Source: Paracoccus sp. UBA889 (GTDB lineage: Bacteria > Pseudomonadota > Alphaproteobacteria > Rhodobacterales > Rhodobacteraceae). Taken from it: 64,000 nt of DNA. The notes beneath the pieces were generated by a model. The model was not told the origin of the DNA and ran no database searches. It saw only the letters and a program-made list of their open reading frames with translations. Each line of letters starts with the position of its first letter. Positions within the stretch are counted from its first letter, which is position 1. The stretch lies in contig DBFD01000027.1 of assembly GCA_002294185.1 (NCBI GenBank), positions 1 through 64,000 on the forward strand. Direction: 5' to 3'. Of the stretch, positions 46,223 to 54,026 are shown in pieces. The position numbers and the translations under genes were made by a program.

Positions 46223-46954
46223 TCAGCGGTTGCGCCGTTCCAGATCCAGATAGGTCGCATCGAAACGCGCCAGTGTCGCCAGTCCGCGCCAATCCAGAAT
46301 GGTCACGTCGGCGCCGGACCAGCGCAACAGCCCCCGATCTCTCAGATCGCGGACCGCCCGGTTCACATGGATCGGGGAATAGCCAAGGATGTCTGCAAGT
46401 TCGCGTTGCAGCAGCGGCAGGGAAAATTGCCCGTTCGCCGCCGCGCCGACCACATTCAGGCGCGTGTAGATCTCGCACAAGAGATGTGCCAGATGCGCGC
46501 TGGATCGCAGCGAGGCCGCCGCGACCAGCCATTGCCGGTGCACAGCCGCGTCGATCAGCGTCGCCATCCATAAGAGCCGTGTCAGATGCGGAAAATTCTC
46601 TGTTATTTCAGTAAGTTGATCGTGACCTATGAATTCGACCTCGGCCGAACCGACAGCGATCACGGCATGTTCCAGCCCAGCCAGAACGAACCCGTGAAGA
46701 TCAACGAAATCGCCGGGCACATGCAAGGCCGTGATCACCCGATCGTCGGGCCGGCCGACCAGCTTGTGTGATCGGGCGGACAGGCCGCGCAGCATCATGC
46801 AACTGCGGCTCTCGGTCCGGTCGAAAGGCACGATCACGTCGCCCGGACCATAGCTGGCCTGCTCGGTCTTCAAGGCGCGAAGTCGCTGAAGGTCGGCCTC
46901 GGAAAGACTGTCACGCCGTTGAAGATAGCGGATAAAATACTCGGTAATCGCCAT
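46223..46954 (-). CDS. Crp/Fnr-family transcriptional regulator
   Basis: A 243-residue regulator. The cyclic-nucleotide-like barrel shows CMMLRGLSARSHKLV and FVDLHGFVLAGLEHAV. The helix-turn-helix is RELADILGYSPIHVNRAVRD near 190. It resembles the many Crp/Fnr proteins of unclear ligand in alphaproteobacteria; it has few cysteines and no FNR iron-sulfur pattern. ATG 46954 follows AAGGAAGG. The GCAACTG/CAGTTGC palindrome just upstream may be its own site. It sits next to fliI on the same strand. Confidence 0.85.
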   Translation of the reverse strand: MAITEYFIRYLQRRDSLSEADLQRLRALKTEQASYGPGDVIVPFDRTESRSCMMLRGLSARSHKLVGRPDDRVITALHVPGDFVDLHGFVLAGLEHAVIAVGSAEVEFIGHDQLTEITENFPHLTRLLWMATLIDAAVHRQWLVAAASLRSSAHLAHLLCEIYTRLNVVGAAANGQFSLPLLQRELADILGYSPIHVNRAVRDLRDRGLLRWSGADVTILDWRGLATLARFDATYLDLERRNR

Positions 46955-46971
46955 CCGCCCCTTCCTTTCGC

Positions 46972-46990
46972 GCAACTGCCGGACAGTTGC
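46972..46990 (-). promoter_or_regulatory. Inverted repeat upstream of the Crp/Fnr gene
   Basis: Arms GCAACTG/CAGTTGC around the 5-base centre ccgga, 18-36 bases before ATG 46954. Size and position suit an autoregulatory operator for a dimer. Confidence 0.4.
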
Positions 46991-46997
46991 AAATCAG

Positions 46998-47019
46998 CCC
47001 GACCGGCGCAATGGTCGGG
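46998..47019 (-). terminator. Hairpin downstream of fliI
   Basis: 7-bp arms CCCGACC/GGTCGGG with an 8-base loop, 50-70 bases beyond the fliI stop on the minus strand, followed by ctgattt. Likely end of the fliI message. Confidence 0.5.
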
Positions 47020-47067
47020 GGGCTTAGTGTAACATTCATTAAGTAATTGCCGAGACTTCCTGTTCCT

Positions 47068-48405
47068 TCATCCCGCCCGTCTTGCCGGACGGGCGGCCTG
47101 TGGCAGGCGCAGAGCCTCGGACAGGCGCTCGAAGCTCTGCGCGATGCTGTTTCCCGACAAGGCCACGAAATCATCGAGTTGCGGATAAAGCCTGACCGCC
47201 TCATCCAGTCGCGGATCCGACCCCGGCGCATAGAGGCCCGCGCGAATCATCAGTTCTGATTCCGCATAAGCGCCCATCGCCCCGCGCGCCTTGGCGATCA
47301 TCGCGTTTTCCTCGGGCGTGGCTGCGTCGGGCAAGGACCGCGATACCGACCGGACCACATCCACTGCCGGGAATCTTCCGCGCTCGGCGATTGCGCGGTC
47401 CAGCACCACGTGACCATCCAGCGTTCCGCGCAGGATGTCGGCCACCGGTTCTTCCATATCGGACCCGGCGACCAAGACGCTGAAAATGCCGGTGATATCG
47501 CCGCTGCCGTCGAGGCCGGGGCCGGCGCGTTCGGCCAAAGCCATGATCAGGTTCGACACCGAGGGTGGAAAGCCGCGATAGCTTGGCGGCTCGCCCGCAG
47601 CCAGGGCGATCTCGCGATGGGCCTCGGCAAAACGGGTGATCGAATCGGCCAGAAGCAGGACATGGCGGCCCTGGTCGCGAAAATGTTCGGCAACCGCCAT
47701 CGCGGCCCAGGCACAGCGCCTGCGAATCAGTGGCGAGCGATCCGAAGTCGCCGTCACGATCACGGCCCGCTTCATCCCTTCGGTGCCAAGTGTTTTTTCA
47801 ACAAATTCGCGCAGTTCCCGTCCCCGTTCGCCGATCATGGCGATCACCACGACATCGGCTTCTACCCCACGTGCAAGATTCGAAAGCAGGGTGGACTTGC
47901 CCACGCCCGACCCCGCGAAAAGCCCGATCCGCTGGCCGGCGACCAAGGGCAGCAGCGTGTCGAAGACCGCCAGCCCGGTCGCCAGGCGCGCACCCAGCCG
48001 CTTGCGGCCGACCGCGGGCGGCGCCTCGCAGCGGAACGGCCGCGGCTGAAGCCCCTTGGGCAGCGGCCTGTTGTCCAGCGGCCGACCCAGAGGGTCGATG
48101 ATTCGCCCGATCCACGAATCGCAGGGCGCGATGGTCGGCGCGAACAGCAGCTCGACCTCGGCCCCGACCGAAAGGCCGTCGGCATTGCCTTCGGGCAGCA
48201 CGTCGCAAACATCCGGTGCAAGACCGACGATCTCTCCGGCGACACAACCTTTCTGAAGCGAAATCAATACCCTGTCTCCGACCGAGGCATGGCCGTTCAA
48301 TCCCTCGACGGAAATCAGCCCGGCGCGCATCTGCTGCACCTGCCCATAATACTGCGCCGGACGCAGATTCCGGATTCGGGCGACGATCGATTCAATCTTA
48401 TCCAT
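47068..48405 (-). CDS. fliI: Flagellum-specific ATPase FliI (type III export ATPase)
   Basis: A 445-residue F1-beta-like ATPase that powers export of flagellar proteins with FliH and FliJ. Walker A is GLFAGSGVGKSTLLSN near 165; VVIAMIGERGRELREF, LLLADSITRFAEAHREIALA and GSGDITGIFSVLVAGSDMEE follow as in FliI. The length is normal. It starts divergently to flgB with a 98-base spacer that carries a CtrA-like box. FliH, FliJ and the MS-ring genes are not in the window. The C-terminal tail is A/P/R-rich. Confidence 0.96.
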   Translation of the reverse strand: MDKIESIVARIRNLRPAQYYGQVQQMRAGLISVEGLNGHASVGDRVLISLQKGCVAGEIVGLAPDVCDVLPEGNADGLSVGAEVELLFAPTIAPCDSWIGRIIDPLGRPLDNRPLPKGLQPRPFRCEAPPAVGRKRLGARLATGLAVFDTLLPLVAGQRIGLFAGSGVGKSTLLSNLARGVEADVVVIAMIGERGRELREFVEKTLGTEGMKRAVIVTATSDRSPLIRRRCAWAAMAVAEHFRDQGRHVLLLADSITRFAEAHREIALAAGEPPSYRGFPPSVSNLIMALAERAGPGLDGSGDITGIFSVLVAGSDMEEPVADILRGTLDGHVVLDRAIAERGRFPAVDVVRSVSRSLPDAATPEENAMIAKARGAMGAYAESELMIRAGLYAPGSDPRLDEAVRLYPQLDDFVALSGNSIAQSFERLSEALRLPQAARPARRAG

Positions 48406-48447
48406 TTCGCGGCTTTCTCCGTCAGCGGCAATTCCTGCCTGTGAAAC

Positions 48448-48459
48448 GGTTTCTAAACC
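48448..48459. promoter_or_regulatory. Palindrome GGTTT-CT-AAACC in the fliI/flgB spacer
   Basis: A perfect 5-bp arm palindrome 44 bases before flgB and nine bases from the CtrA-like box. Candidate operator of unknown regulator. Confidence 0.35.
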
Positions 48460-48467
48460 AATTGGGG

Positions 48468-48482
48468 TTAAGACCGGGTTAT
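48468..48482. promoter_or_regulatory. CtrA-like box (TTAA-N7-TTAT) between fliI and flgB
   Basis: TTAA then gaccggg then TTAT matches the CtrA consensus TTAA-N7-TTAA with one mismatch, about 22 bases before the flgB start. CtrA control of flagellar genes is established in several Rhodobacteraceae (fla2-type clusters). Confidence 0.5.
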
Positions 48483-48503
48483 CGCCGAATGAGGAGAAGC
48501 CTC

Positions 48504-48890
48504 ATGTTTGATAACATCGAGATGATGCGAATGGCCCGCGCCATGGGTCAGAATGCCGCCCAGCGGCAGACACTTGTGGCACGCAATGTCGCGAATGCCG
48601 ACACCCCGGGATACAAGGCCCAGGATCTGGAGCCCTTCGAGGAAGGATATCGGCGCACAGGCTTCGCCACGATGCGCACGACGGATCCGCGCCATATGGC
48701 CACGCCCGAGTGGTCGCCGGCCGCGATGCGCGCCTTCTCCAAGACAAGCGGAACCTCACCCAACGGCAATTCGGTCTCGCTGGAGGACGAGATGGTGAAA
48801 GCGGCCGAACTGAAGCGCGATCACGATCTGTCGCTGGGAATCTACCGTTCCGCCCTGAACCTGATGCGCACCAGCATCGGCCGCCGCTGA
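48504..48890 (+). CDS. flgB: Flagellar basal-body rod protein FlgB
   Basis: A 128-residue proximal rod protein. The N-terminal helix with RQTLVARNVANADTPGYKAQ is the shared rod/hook signature. The C-terminal SLGIYRSALNLMRTSIGRR forms the paired terminal coil. A good RBS (gaggagaagcctc) precedes the ATG. It is the first gene of the nine-gene plus-strand flagellar operon (flgB to the fliL-like gene), whose genes are separated by 3-26 bases or overlap by one. Confidence 0.96.
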   Translation: MFDNIEMMRMARAMGQNAAQRQTLVARNVANADTPGYKAQDLEPFEEGYRRTGFATMRTTDPRHMATPEWSPAAMRAFSKTSGTSPNGNSVSLEDEMVKAAELKRDHDLSLGIYRSALNLMRTSIGRR

Positions 48891-48901
48891 AGGAAAAACC
48901 C

Positions 48902-49294
48902 ATGTCCGACCCCGTCTCGCCCCTGCAGCTTTCGGCCTCGGGAATGCGCGCGCAAAGCGAACGCCTGCGCCGCACCGCGGAAAACATCGCCAATACCGAT
49001 ACGCCCGGCTATCGCCGAAAGCTGGTCGCCTTCGAAGAGGCCGTCCGTTTCGGCCGCCCGACCGGAGAGGTTCAGACCTCGCGAACGCTGTTGGACCAGT
49101 CCGAACTGCCGCAGATCTACGACCCGTCAAACCCGCTTGCGGACCAGGACGGTTATTACCTCGGATCGAACGTCGATCTGGTCATCGAGATCGCCGATTC
49201 CCGCGAAGCCGGCCGCAGCTACGAGGCCAATCTGAAGATGTTCGAACAGAGCCGACAGATGGGCTCTTCGTTGCTTGAACTTCTTCGCCGCTGA
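48902..49294 (+). CDS. flgC: Flagellar basal-body rod protein FlgC
   Basis: A 130-residue proximal rod protein. LSASGMRAQSERLRRTAENI runs into ANTDTPGYRRKLVAF, the rod signature. NPLADQDGYYLGSNVDLVIE is the FlgC-typical mid-region, and the C-terminal helix SYEANLKMFEQSRQMGSSLL is its coiled partner. It forms the rod with FlgB, FlgF and FlgG. Starts 12 bases after flgB (aaggaaaaaccc before ATG). Confidence 0.96.
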   Translation: MSDPVSPLQLSASGMRAQSERLRRTAENIANTDTPGYRRKLVAFEEAVRFGRPTGEVQTSRTLLDQSELPQIYDPSNPLADQDGYYLGSNVDLVIEIADSREAGRSYEANLKMFEQSRQMGSSLLELLRR

Positions 49295-49305
49295 AAGGAT
49301 ATTCC

Positions 49306-49590
49306 ATGATCAACAGCCTGAACGCCGCCAATGCCTATTCCGCCGCCCGCAGCGCCGTGGCGCCTGGACAATCGTCACCGGCGATCGAGAAAATCTCTCA
49401 GGCGGCCGAGGATTTCGCCCTCCAGATGTCGCAGGTCGACGCCGCCTCGACCGGCGCCATGACCGGCTCGGTCGAGACCCAGCAGCTTGTCCAGACCATC
49501 GCCGAGTCCGAACTGGCGATGGAAACGGTCGTCGCCATTCGCGACAAGGTCGTCGAGGCCTATCAGGAAATCCTGCGGATGCCGGTCTGA
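49306..49590 (+). CDS. fliE: Flagellar hook-basal body complex protein FliE
   Basis: A 94-residue protein that joins the MS ring to the rod and gates export. Middle and C-terminal helices include AAEDFALQMSQVDAASTGAM, and TQQLVQTIAESELAMETVVA, then IRDKVVEAYQEILRMPV, the conserved FliE end. The RBS is aaaggatattcc. Genes on both sides are flagellar. Confidence 0.93.
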   Translation: MINSLNAANAYSAARSAVAPGQSSPAIEKISQAAEDFALQMSQVDAASTGAMTGSVETQQLVQTIAESELAMETVVAIRDKVVEAYQEILRMPV

Positions 49591-49593
49591 GCC

Positions 49594-49860
49594 ATGGGCG
49601 AAACTCTGCTTTTCGACATGATGCGCCAGGCGCTGCTGATCGCGGTGCGGATTTCTGCCCCGATGCTGGGTGTCGCGCTGGTCGCGGGCGTCGTCATCGG
49701 CCTGTTCCAGGCCCTGACCTCGGTGCAGGAACTGACGCTGACCTTCGTGCCCAAGGTCGGGCTGATGCTGATCGTCTTCTGGGTCACGATGAGCTTCATG
49801 ACCACCGCGCTGTCCGATTTCTATCTCGGCCAGATCATCCCCCTGATCGCCGGAGGCTGA
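49594..49860 (+). CDS. fliQ: Flagellar biosynthetic protein FliQ
   Basis: An 88-residue export-gate protein with two membrane helices (LLIAVRISAPMLGVALVAGV and LMLIVFWVTMSFMTTALSDF). VIGLFQALTSVQELTLTFVP is the family signature between them. FliQ builds the fT3SS export core with FliP and FliR, which are not in the window. Starts three bases after fliE. Confidence 0.95.
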   Translation: MGETLLFDMMRQALLIAVRISAPMLGVALVAGVVIGLFQALTSVQELTLTFVPKVGLMLIVFWVTMSFMTTALSDFYLGQIIPLIAGG

Positions 49861-49863
49861 TCC

Positions 49864-50580
49864 ATGGAAAATGCCATCTACGCCTCTTTGACCCGGCAAT
49901 CGGGCCTGATGAAGGAAATGCGCGTGGTCGCGAACAACATCGCCAATGCGAACACGACCGGATATCGCCGCGAAGGGGTGATCTTCGCCGAGAATCTGTC
50001 TGCGCTGGACCGCAATGGCGATACGCTTTCGATGGCGGATGCGCGCGGCCGGATGCTGGACCTGAAGCAGGGCGTGCTGACGCAAACGAATGGCAACCTG
50101 GATCTCGCCATCGAGGGCGATGGCTTTTTCATGGTCGAAACCCCCGACGGGCCGCGCCTGACCCGCGCCGGCGCCTTCCTGCCATCGGCTGAAGGCGAAT
50201 TGATGACGGCCGACGGCAACCGGCTGCTGGACGAGGGCCAGGCGCCGATCATCCTGCCCGCCGGTGCGGGAAAGGTCGCCGTCGGCGCCGATGGCACGAT
50301 GTCCGCGAATGGTGCGCCCTTTGCCCGGATCGGCGTGTTCGATGCGCCGGAAGGTTCCGACCTGACCCGTCAGGGCGGAACCCTCTTTGCACTGGATGGC
50401 GATGCCGAGCCTGTCGAGGCACCGCGCATCCAGCAAGGGTTTCTCGAGGAATCCAACGTCGATCCGGTGTTCGAGATTTCCCGCATGATCGAAGTCCAGC
50501 GCGCCTACGAGCTGGGCCAGTCCTTTCTGGATCGCGAGGACCAGCGGATCCGTAACGCGATCTCTGCCATGACACGCTGA
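49864..50580 (+). CDS. flgF: Flagellar basal-body rod protein FlgF
   Basis: A 238-residue rod protein. MKEMRVVANNIANANTTGYR is the rod/hook N-terminal signature; GNLDLAIEGDGFFMVETPDG matches the shared FlgE/F/G central strand. The C-terminus SRMIEVQRAYELGQSFLDRE is the typical helix. It follows fliQ by three bases. Length is slightly short for FlgF (usually about 240-250). It connects the proximal rod to FlgG. Confidence 0.94.
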   Translation: MENAIYASLTRQSGLMKEMRVVANNIANANTTGYRREGVIFAENLSALDRNGDTLSMADARGRMLDLKQGVLTQTNGNLDLAIEGDGFFMVETPDGPRLTRAGAFLPSAEGELMTADGNRLLDEGQAPIILPAGAGKVAVGADGTMSANGAPFARIGVFDAPEGSDLTRQGGTLFALDGDAEPVEAPRIQQGFLEESNVDPVFEISRMIEVQRAYELGQSFLDREDQRIRNAISAMTR

Positions 50581-50591
50581 GAGGAAACAGC

Positions 50592-51377
50592 ATGAGAGCC
50601 CTGCAAATCGCCGCAACCGGCATGAGCGCGCAGCAGACGCGGGTCGAGGTCATCTCGAACAATCTCGCGAACATGTCCACCACCGGCTACAATGCCCGGC
50701 GCGCCGAATTCGCGGATCTGCAATATCAGCAGGCCACCCGCCCCGGCACCGTCACCGCCGCCGATGGCACCGTTATCCCCGCCGGCGTACAACTGGGCCT
50801 GGGCGTCCGCCCCACCGCCGTCAGCATCAACCTGCAGCAAGGTTCGCTGACCCAGACCGGCGGCGATCTGGACCTGGCGATCGACGGTGACGGCTATCTG
50901 GAGGTGACGCTTCCCTCCGGGATCTCGGGATATACACGCGATGGCGGACTGAAAAGGTCACCCGAAGGCCAGATCGTGACCTCGGATGGTTACCCCGTGG
51001 TGCCGGAAATCACCATTCCCGATGATGCCCGATCAATCTCGATCAACGCCGCGGGAGAGGTCTATGCCTATTTCAACGATCGCGTCGAGCCGGAATTGCT
51101 GGGGCAACTGACGCTTGCCGGCTTCGCCAATGAAAAGGGGCTGGAGGCGATCGGGTCGAACCTGTTCCTCGAAACCGCGGCCTCTGGCGCGGCCGGCGTT
51201 GCCAATCCCGGTCAGCAGGGTCTGGGCACCTTGCGGCAGGGCTATCTGGAAGACAGTTCGGTCGACGCGGTTCGCGAGATCACCGAACTGATCCAGGCAC
51301 AGCGTGGATACGAATTGAACGCCAAGGTCATCACCGCCGCCGACCAGATGCTCGGCGCCACGACGCAGGTGCGGTGA
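50592..51377 (+). CDS. flgG: Flagellar basal-body rod protein FlgG (distal rod)
   Basis: A 261-residue distal rod protein of standard length. TRVEVISNNLANMSTTGYNA is the N-terminal signature. GGDLDLAIDGDGYLEVTLPS and NLQQGSLTQTGG are FlgG-type segments. The C-terminus VREITELIQAQRGYELNAKV is the matching coil. RBS gagaggaaacagc. The stop shares its A with the flgA ATG. Confidence 0.97.
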   Translation: MRALQIAATGMSAQQTRVEVISNNLANMSTTGYNARRAEFADLQYQQATRPGTVTAADGTVIPAGVQLGLGVRPTAVSINLQQGSLTQTGGDLDLAIDGDGYLEVTLPSGISGYTRDGGLKRSPEGQIVTSDGYPVVPEITIPDDARSISINAAGEVYAYFNDRVEPELLGQLTLAGFANEKGLEAIGSNLFLETAASGAAGVANPGQQGLGTLRQGYLEDSSVDAVREITELIQAQRGYELNAKVITAADQMLGATTQVR

Positions 51378-51793
51378 TGCGGGCGCTTGCAACAATCGCG
51401 GCGCTGCTGGTCGCCCTGCCTGCCTCGGCCGGCGGATTGGCGGCGGCGCGCACCCTGCCCGCGGGCACCATCATCACCGCCGCCGATCTCAGGGCCATCG
51501 ACAGCAAACGGCCCGGTCTGGACGATCCGTCGCAGGCCATCGGGTTGCAGACCCGCATCACGATATACGAGGGCCGTCCCATCCAGGCGACGTTGCTGCA
51601 AGCCCCGAAGCTGGTCGGGCGCAACCAGATCGTGCGCCTGTCATTCCGTCGCGGCGCCTTGCGGATCGATGCCCAGGGCCGGACGCTGTCGGACGGTGCG
51701 GCGGGCGACGTGATCCGGGTGATGAACCTCGATTCACGTTCCATCATCAATGCTCTCGTCGAAGAAGACGGCAGCCTCACGACGCTGAACTGA
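51377..51793 (+). CDS. flgA: Flagellar P-ring assembly chaperone FlgA (short form)
   Basis: A 138-residue periplasmic protein. The signal peptide is MRALATIAALLVALPASAGG. The SAF-like domain follows (ARTLPAGTIITAADLRAID and YEGRPIQATLLQAPKLVGRN). The C-terminal strand part includes VIRVMNLDSRSIINALVEED, the FlgA signature. Classic FlgA is about 220 residues; the missing portion is the N-terminal domain, as in other alphaproteobacterial short FlgA proteins. It assists FlgI polymerisation around the rod. ATG overlaps the flgG stop by one base. Confidence 0.9.
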   Translation: MRALATIAALLVALPASAGGLAAARTLPAGTIITAADLRAIDSKRPGLDDPSQAIGLQTRITIYEGRPIQATLLQAPKLVGRNQIVRLSFRRGALRIDAQGRTLSDGAAGDVIRVMNLDSRSIINALVEEDGSLTTLN

Positions 51794-51819
51794 CGCGGCG
51801 CAGAAGCCAAGGAATTCCG

Positions 51820-52545
51820 ATGAAACCGATCCACCTGCTTTGCCTTGCCCTTGCATTGGGTGCCTGTTCCCGCGCCGCCAATATCGGCCGGCCGCCGCAA
51901 CTGACCTCACCCCGCGAAGGCGAGGAATTCATCGCCATGACCAATCCGCCGCTGGAAATTCCGGTCGATTCTGGCCGACCGGAGGCTGCGGCATCGCTGT
52001 GGGCCGGGACCACATCCTCTCTGATCACCGACCGGCGTGCGGCGACGCGCGGCGACATCCTGACGGTGGTGATCCAGATCGACGATCGCGCAGAGATCAG
52101 CAATTCGTCGGGCCGTTCGCGCGCGGCGGGCGACAAGATGTCGATGCCGCAGATGGCCGGCATTCCGCAGCGGCTGGCCAACAAGCTGCCGGACGGCGCC
52201 AGCTTCGACAATCTGGCCGACGCGAAATCATCTTCGACCTACAAGGGCAGCGGCAATATCTCGCGTCGCGACAAGCTGACCTTGCGGGTCGCGGCGACGG
52301 TCACCGACCGGCTGCCCAATGGAACCCTTCAGATCGAGGGCACCCAAGAGGTCCGGGTGAACTACGAATTGCGCGAACTGACGGTCAGCGGGTTCGTGCG
52401 GCCTGGCGACATCGACCGCAACAACGAGATCGCCTATGACCGCATCGCCGGTGCGCGCATTTCCTATGGCGGTCGGGGGCAGATCACGGATGTGCAGCAA
52501 CCCCGCTATGGCCAGCAGATCGCTGATATCCTTCTGCCCTATTGA
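51820..52545 (+). CDS. flgH: Flagellar L-ring protein FlgH
   Basis: A 241-residue outer-membrane lipoprotein of the L ring. The signal MKPIHLLCLALALGAC ends in a lipobox with Cys16. The core shows DRRAATRGDILTVVIQIDDR and GSGNISRRDKLTLRVAATV, then NGTLQIEGTQEVRVNYELRE and the C-terminal GRGQITDVQQPRYGQQIADI, all FlgH signatures. RBS is weak (ccaaggaa before ATG). Confidence 0.96.
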   Translation: MKPIHLLCLALALGACSRAANIGRPPQLTSPREGEEFIAMTNPPLEIPVDSGRPEAAASLWAGTTSSLITDRRAATRGDILTVVIQIDDRAEISNSSGRSRAAGDKMSMPQMAGIPQRLANKLPDGASFDNLADAKSSSTYKGSGNISRRDKLTLRVAATVTDRLPNGTLQIEGTQEVRVNYELRELTVSGFVRPGDIDRNNEIAYDRIAGARISYGGRGQITDVQQPRYGQQIADILLPY

Positions 52546-52554
52546 GGACCGCCG

Positions 52555-53121
52555 ATGAAGAAGATCCTGACATTCCTGCTGCCGCTTGCCGCGCTTGGCG
52601 GCGGCATCGCCGGCGGCGAGATCCTGCGCCCTTCGACCGAAAGCGGGAATACCGAAATCGCCTCGTCGACGGAGGGCAAGCAGCAACCCGCCGATGACGC
52701 TCGGGCCGATCAGGCAGGCGGCGAAAAAGACGCGAAGGCCGATGCCAGCGCGTCCTCGGGCTATGGAGATTCCGGTGGGAACGACGAGAAGACCGAAGGT
52801 CGTGGCTGGTTCACCTTCCCTTCGCAATTCTTCGTGCCGCTGATGCGAAACGGCGACATGGGCGCGATGATGATCGTGACCCTGACCATCGAAACCGATG
52901 CCGCACAACTGGAAAAGGTGCAGAAGCAGGAATCCCGGCTGCGCGACGCCTTGCTGCGTCAGTTGATGATCCAGGCCAATACCGGCGGTTTCGACGGCAA
53001 TTTCACGACCGAACCGTCACAGCGCGTTCTGCGCGAAGAATTGCTCAAGGCCGCCCGCGCCGCGACGGACCTGCAGATCGACGCCGTCCTGATCGAGGAT
53101 ATCGCACGGCAGACCAGTTGA
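52555..53121 (+). CDS. FliL-like flagellar basal body-associated protein
   Basis: A 188-residue protein. An N-terminal membrane helix (ILTFLLPLAALGGGIAGG) is followed by a 60-residue low-complexity Ser/Ala/Asp/Glu linker. The folded part is RGWFTFPSQFFVPLMRNGDM, LTIETDAAQLEKVQKQESRL and LLRQLMIQ, resembling the FliL-like proteins that follow flgH in alphaproteobacterial clusters. FliL stabilises stators. Sequence similarity is modest, so I label it FliL-like. It is the last gene before the convergent rml operon; only 23 bases separate it from rmlA. Confidence 0.75.
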   Translation: MKKILTFLLPLAALGGGIAGGEILRPSTESGNTEIASSTEGKQQPADDARADQAGGEKDAKADASASSGYGDSGGNDEKTEGRGWFTFPSQFFVPLMRNGDMGAMMIVTLTIETDAAQLEKVQKQESRLRDALLRQLMIQANTGGFDGNFTTEPSQRVLREELLKAARAATDLQIDAVLIEDIARQTS

Positions 53122-53144
53122 GCGGCAAGACACCGGCACCAATG

Positions 53145-54026
53145 TCAGTCGCGATCTCCCAGCAGCGCGCGAAGATACCGCCCGTAGGAATTCTTCGAGA
53201 ATTTCTCGGCACGCGCGCTCAGCTGATCGGCGCTGATCCATCCGGCCTCGAAGGCAATTTCTTCCGGGCATCCGGTCTGAAGACCCTGCCGATTTTCCAG
53301 CGTGCGCACGAAATTTCCCGCATCCAGCAAGCTTGCATGGGTTCCCGTATCCAGCCAGGCGAAGCCGCGCCCCATCTTTTCGACGGTCAGCGCGCCTTCC
53401 TGAAGGTAGCTTTCCAGCAATGTCGTGATCTCAAGCTCGCCCCGTGCGGAAGGTCGCACCTTTGCCGCACGCCGTGACGCGCTGCCGTCGAGGAAATACA
53501 GCCCAGTCACCGCGAAATTCGAAGGCGGTCTTTCAGGCTTTTCGATGATCGCCCGCGCGCGGCCTGCCGCATCGAAATCCACCACGCCATAGCGTTCCGG
53601 GTCGGCGACACGGTAACCGAAAACGGTCCCGCCGTCGGATCGCATATGGGCCGATTGCAGCAACACCGGCAACCCATGCCCGAAGAAGATGTTGTCGCCC
53701 AACACCATCGCCGAGGGTGCACCGGCCAGAAAATTCTCGGCCAGAAGATATGCCTGGGCCAACCCGTCGGGCGAGGGTTGCGCGATCCATTCGAAACGCA
53801 GTCCCCATTGGCTGCCATCACCCAGCAGTCGCTGAAACTGGGTCTGGTCCTCCGGCGTGGTGATGATCGCGATCTCACGGATTCCGGACAGCATGAGAAC
53901 GCTGATCGGATAATAGATCATCGGCTTGTCATAGAGCGGCAGAAGCTGCTTCGACACGCCCATCGTGATCGGATAGAGCCGGGTGCCCGATCCGCCTGCC
54001 AGCACAATGCCCTTGCGCGTGGTCAT
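53145..54026 (-). CDS. rmlA: Glucose-1-phosphate thymidylyltransferase
   Basis: A 293-residue enzyme that makes dTDP-glucose, the first step of dTDP-L-rhamnose synthesis. The nucleotide-binding GIVLAGGSGTRLYPITMGVS and KQLLPLYDKPMIYYPISVLM are full RmlA signatures. VLGDNIFFGHGL carries the metal Asp; FAWLDTGTHASLLDAGNFV is at the C-terminal. It is the last gene of rmlC-rmlB-rmlD-rmlA; its ATG overlaps the rmlD stop by four bases. An ORF extension upstream belongs to rmlD. Confidence 0.96.
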   Translation of the reverse strand: MTTRKGIVLAGGSGTRLYPITMGVSKQLLPLYDKPMIYYPISVLMLSGIREIAIITTPEDQTQFQRLLGDGSQWGLRFEWIAQPSPDGLAQAYLLAENFLAGAPSAMVLGDNIFFGHGLPVLLQSAHMRSDGGTVFGYRVADPERYGVVDFDAAGRARAIIEKPERPPSNFAVTGLYFLDGSASRRAAKVRPSARGELEITTLLESYLQEGALTVEKMGRGFAWLDTGTHASLLDAGNFVRTLENRQGLQTGCPEEIAFEAGWISADQLSARAEKFSKNSYGRYLRALLGDRD

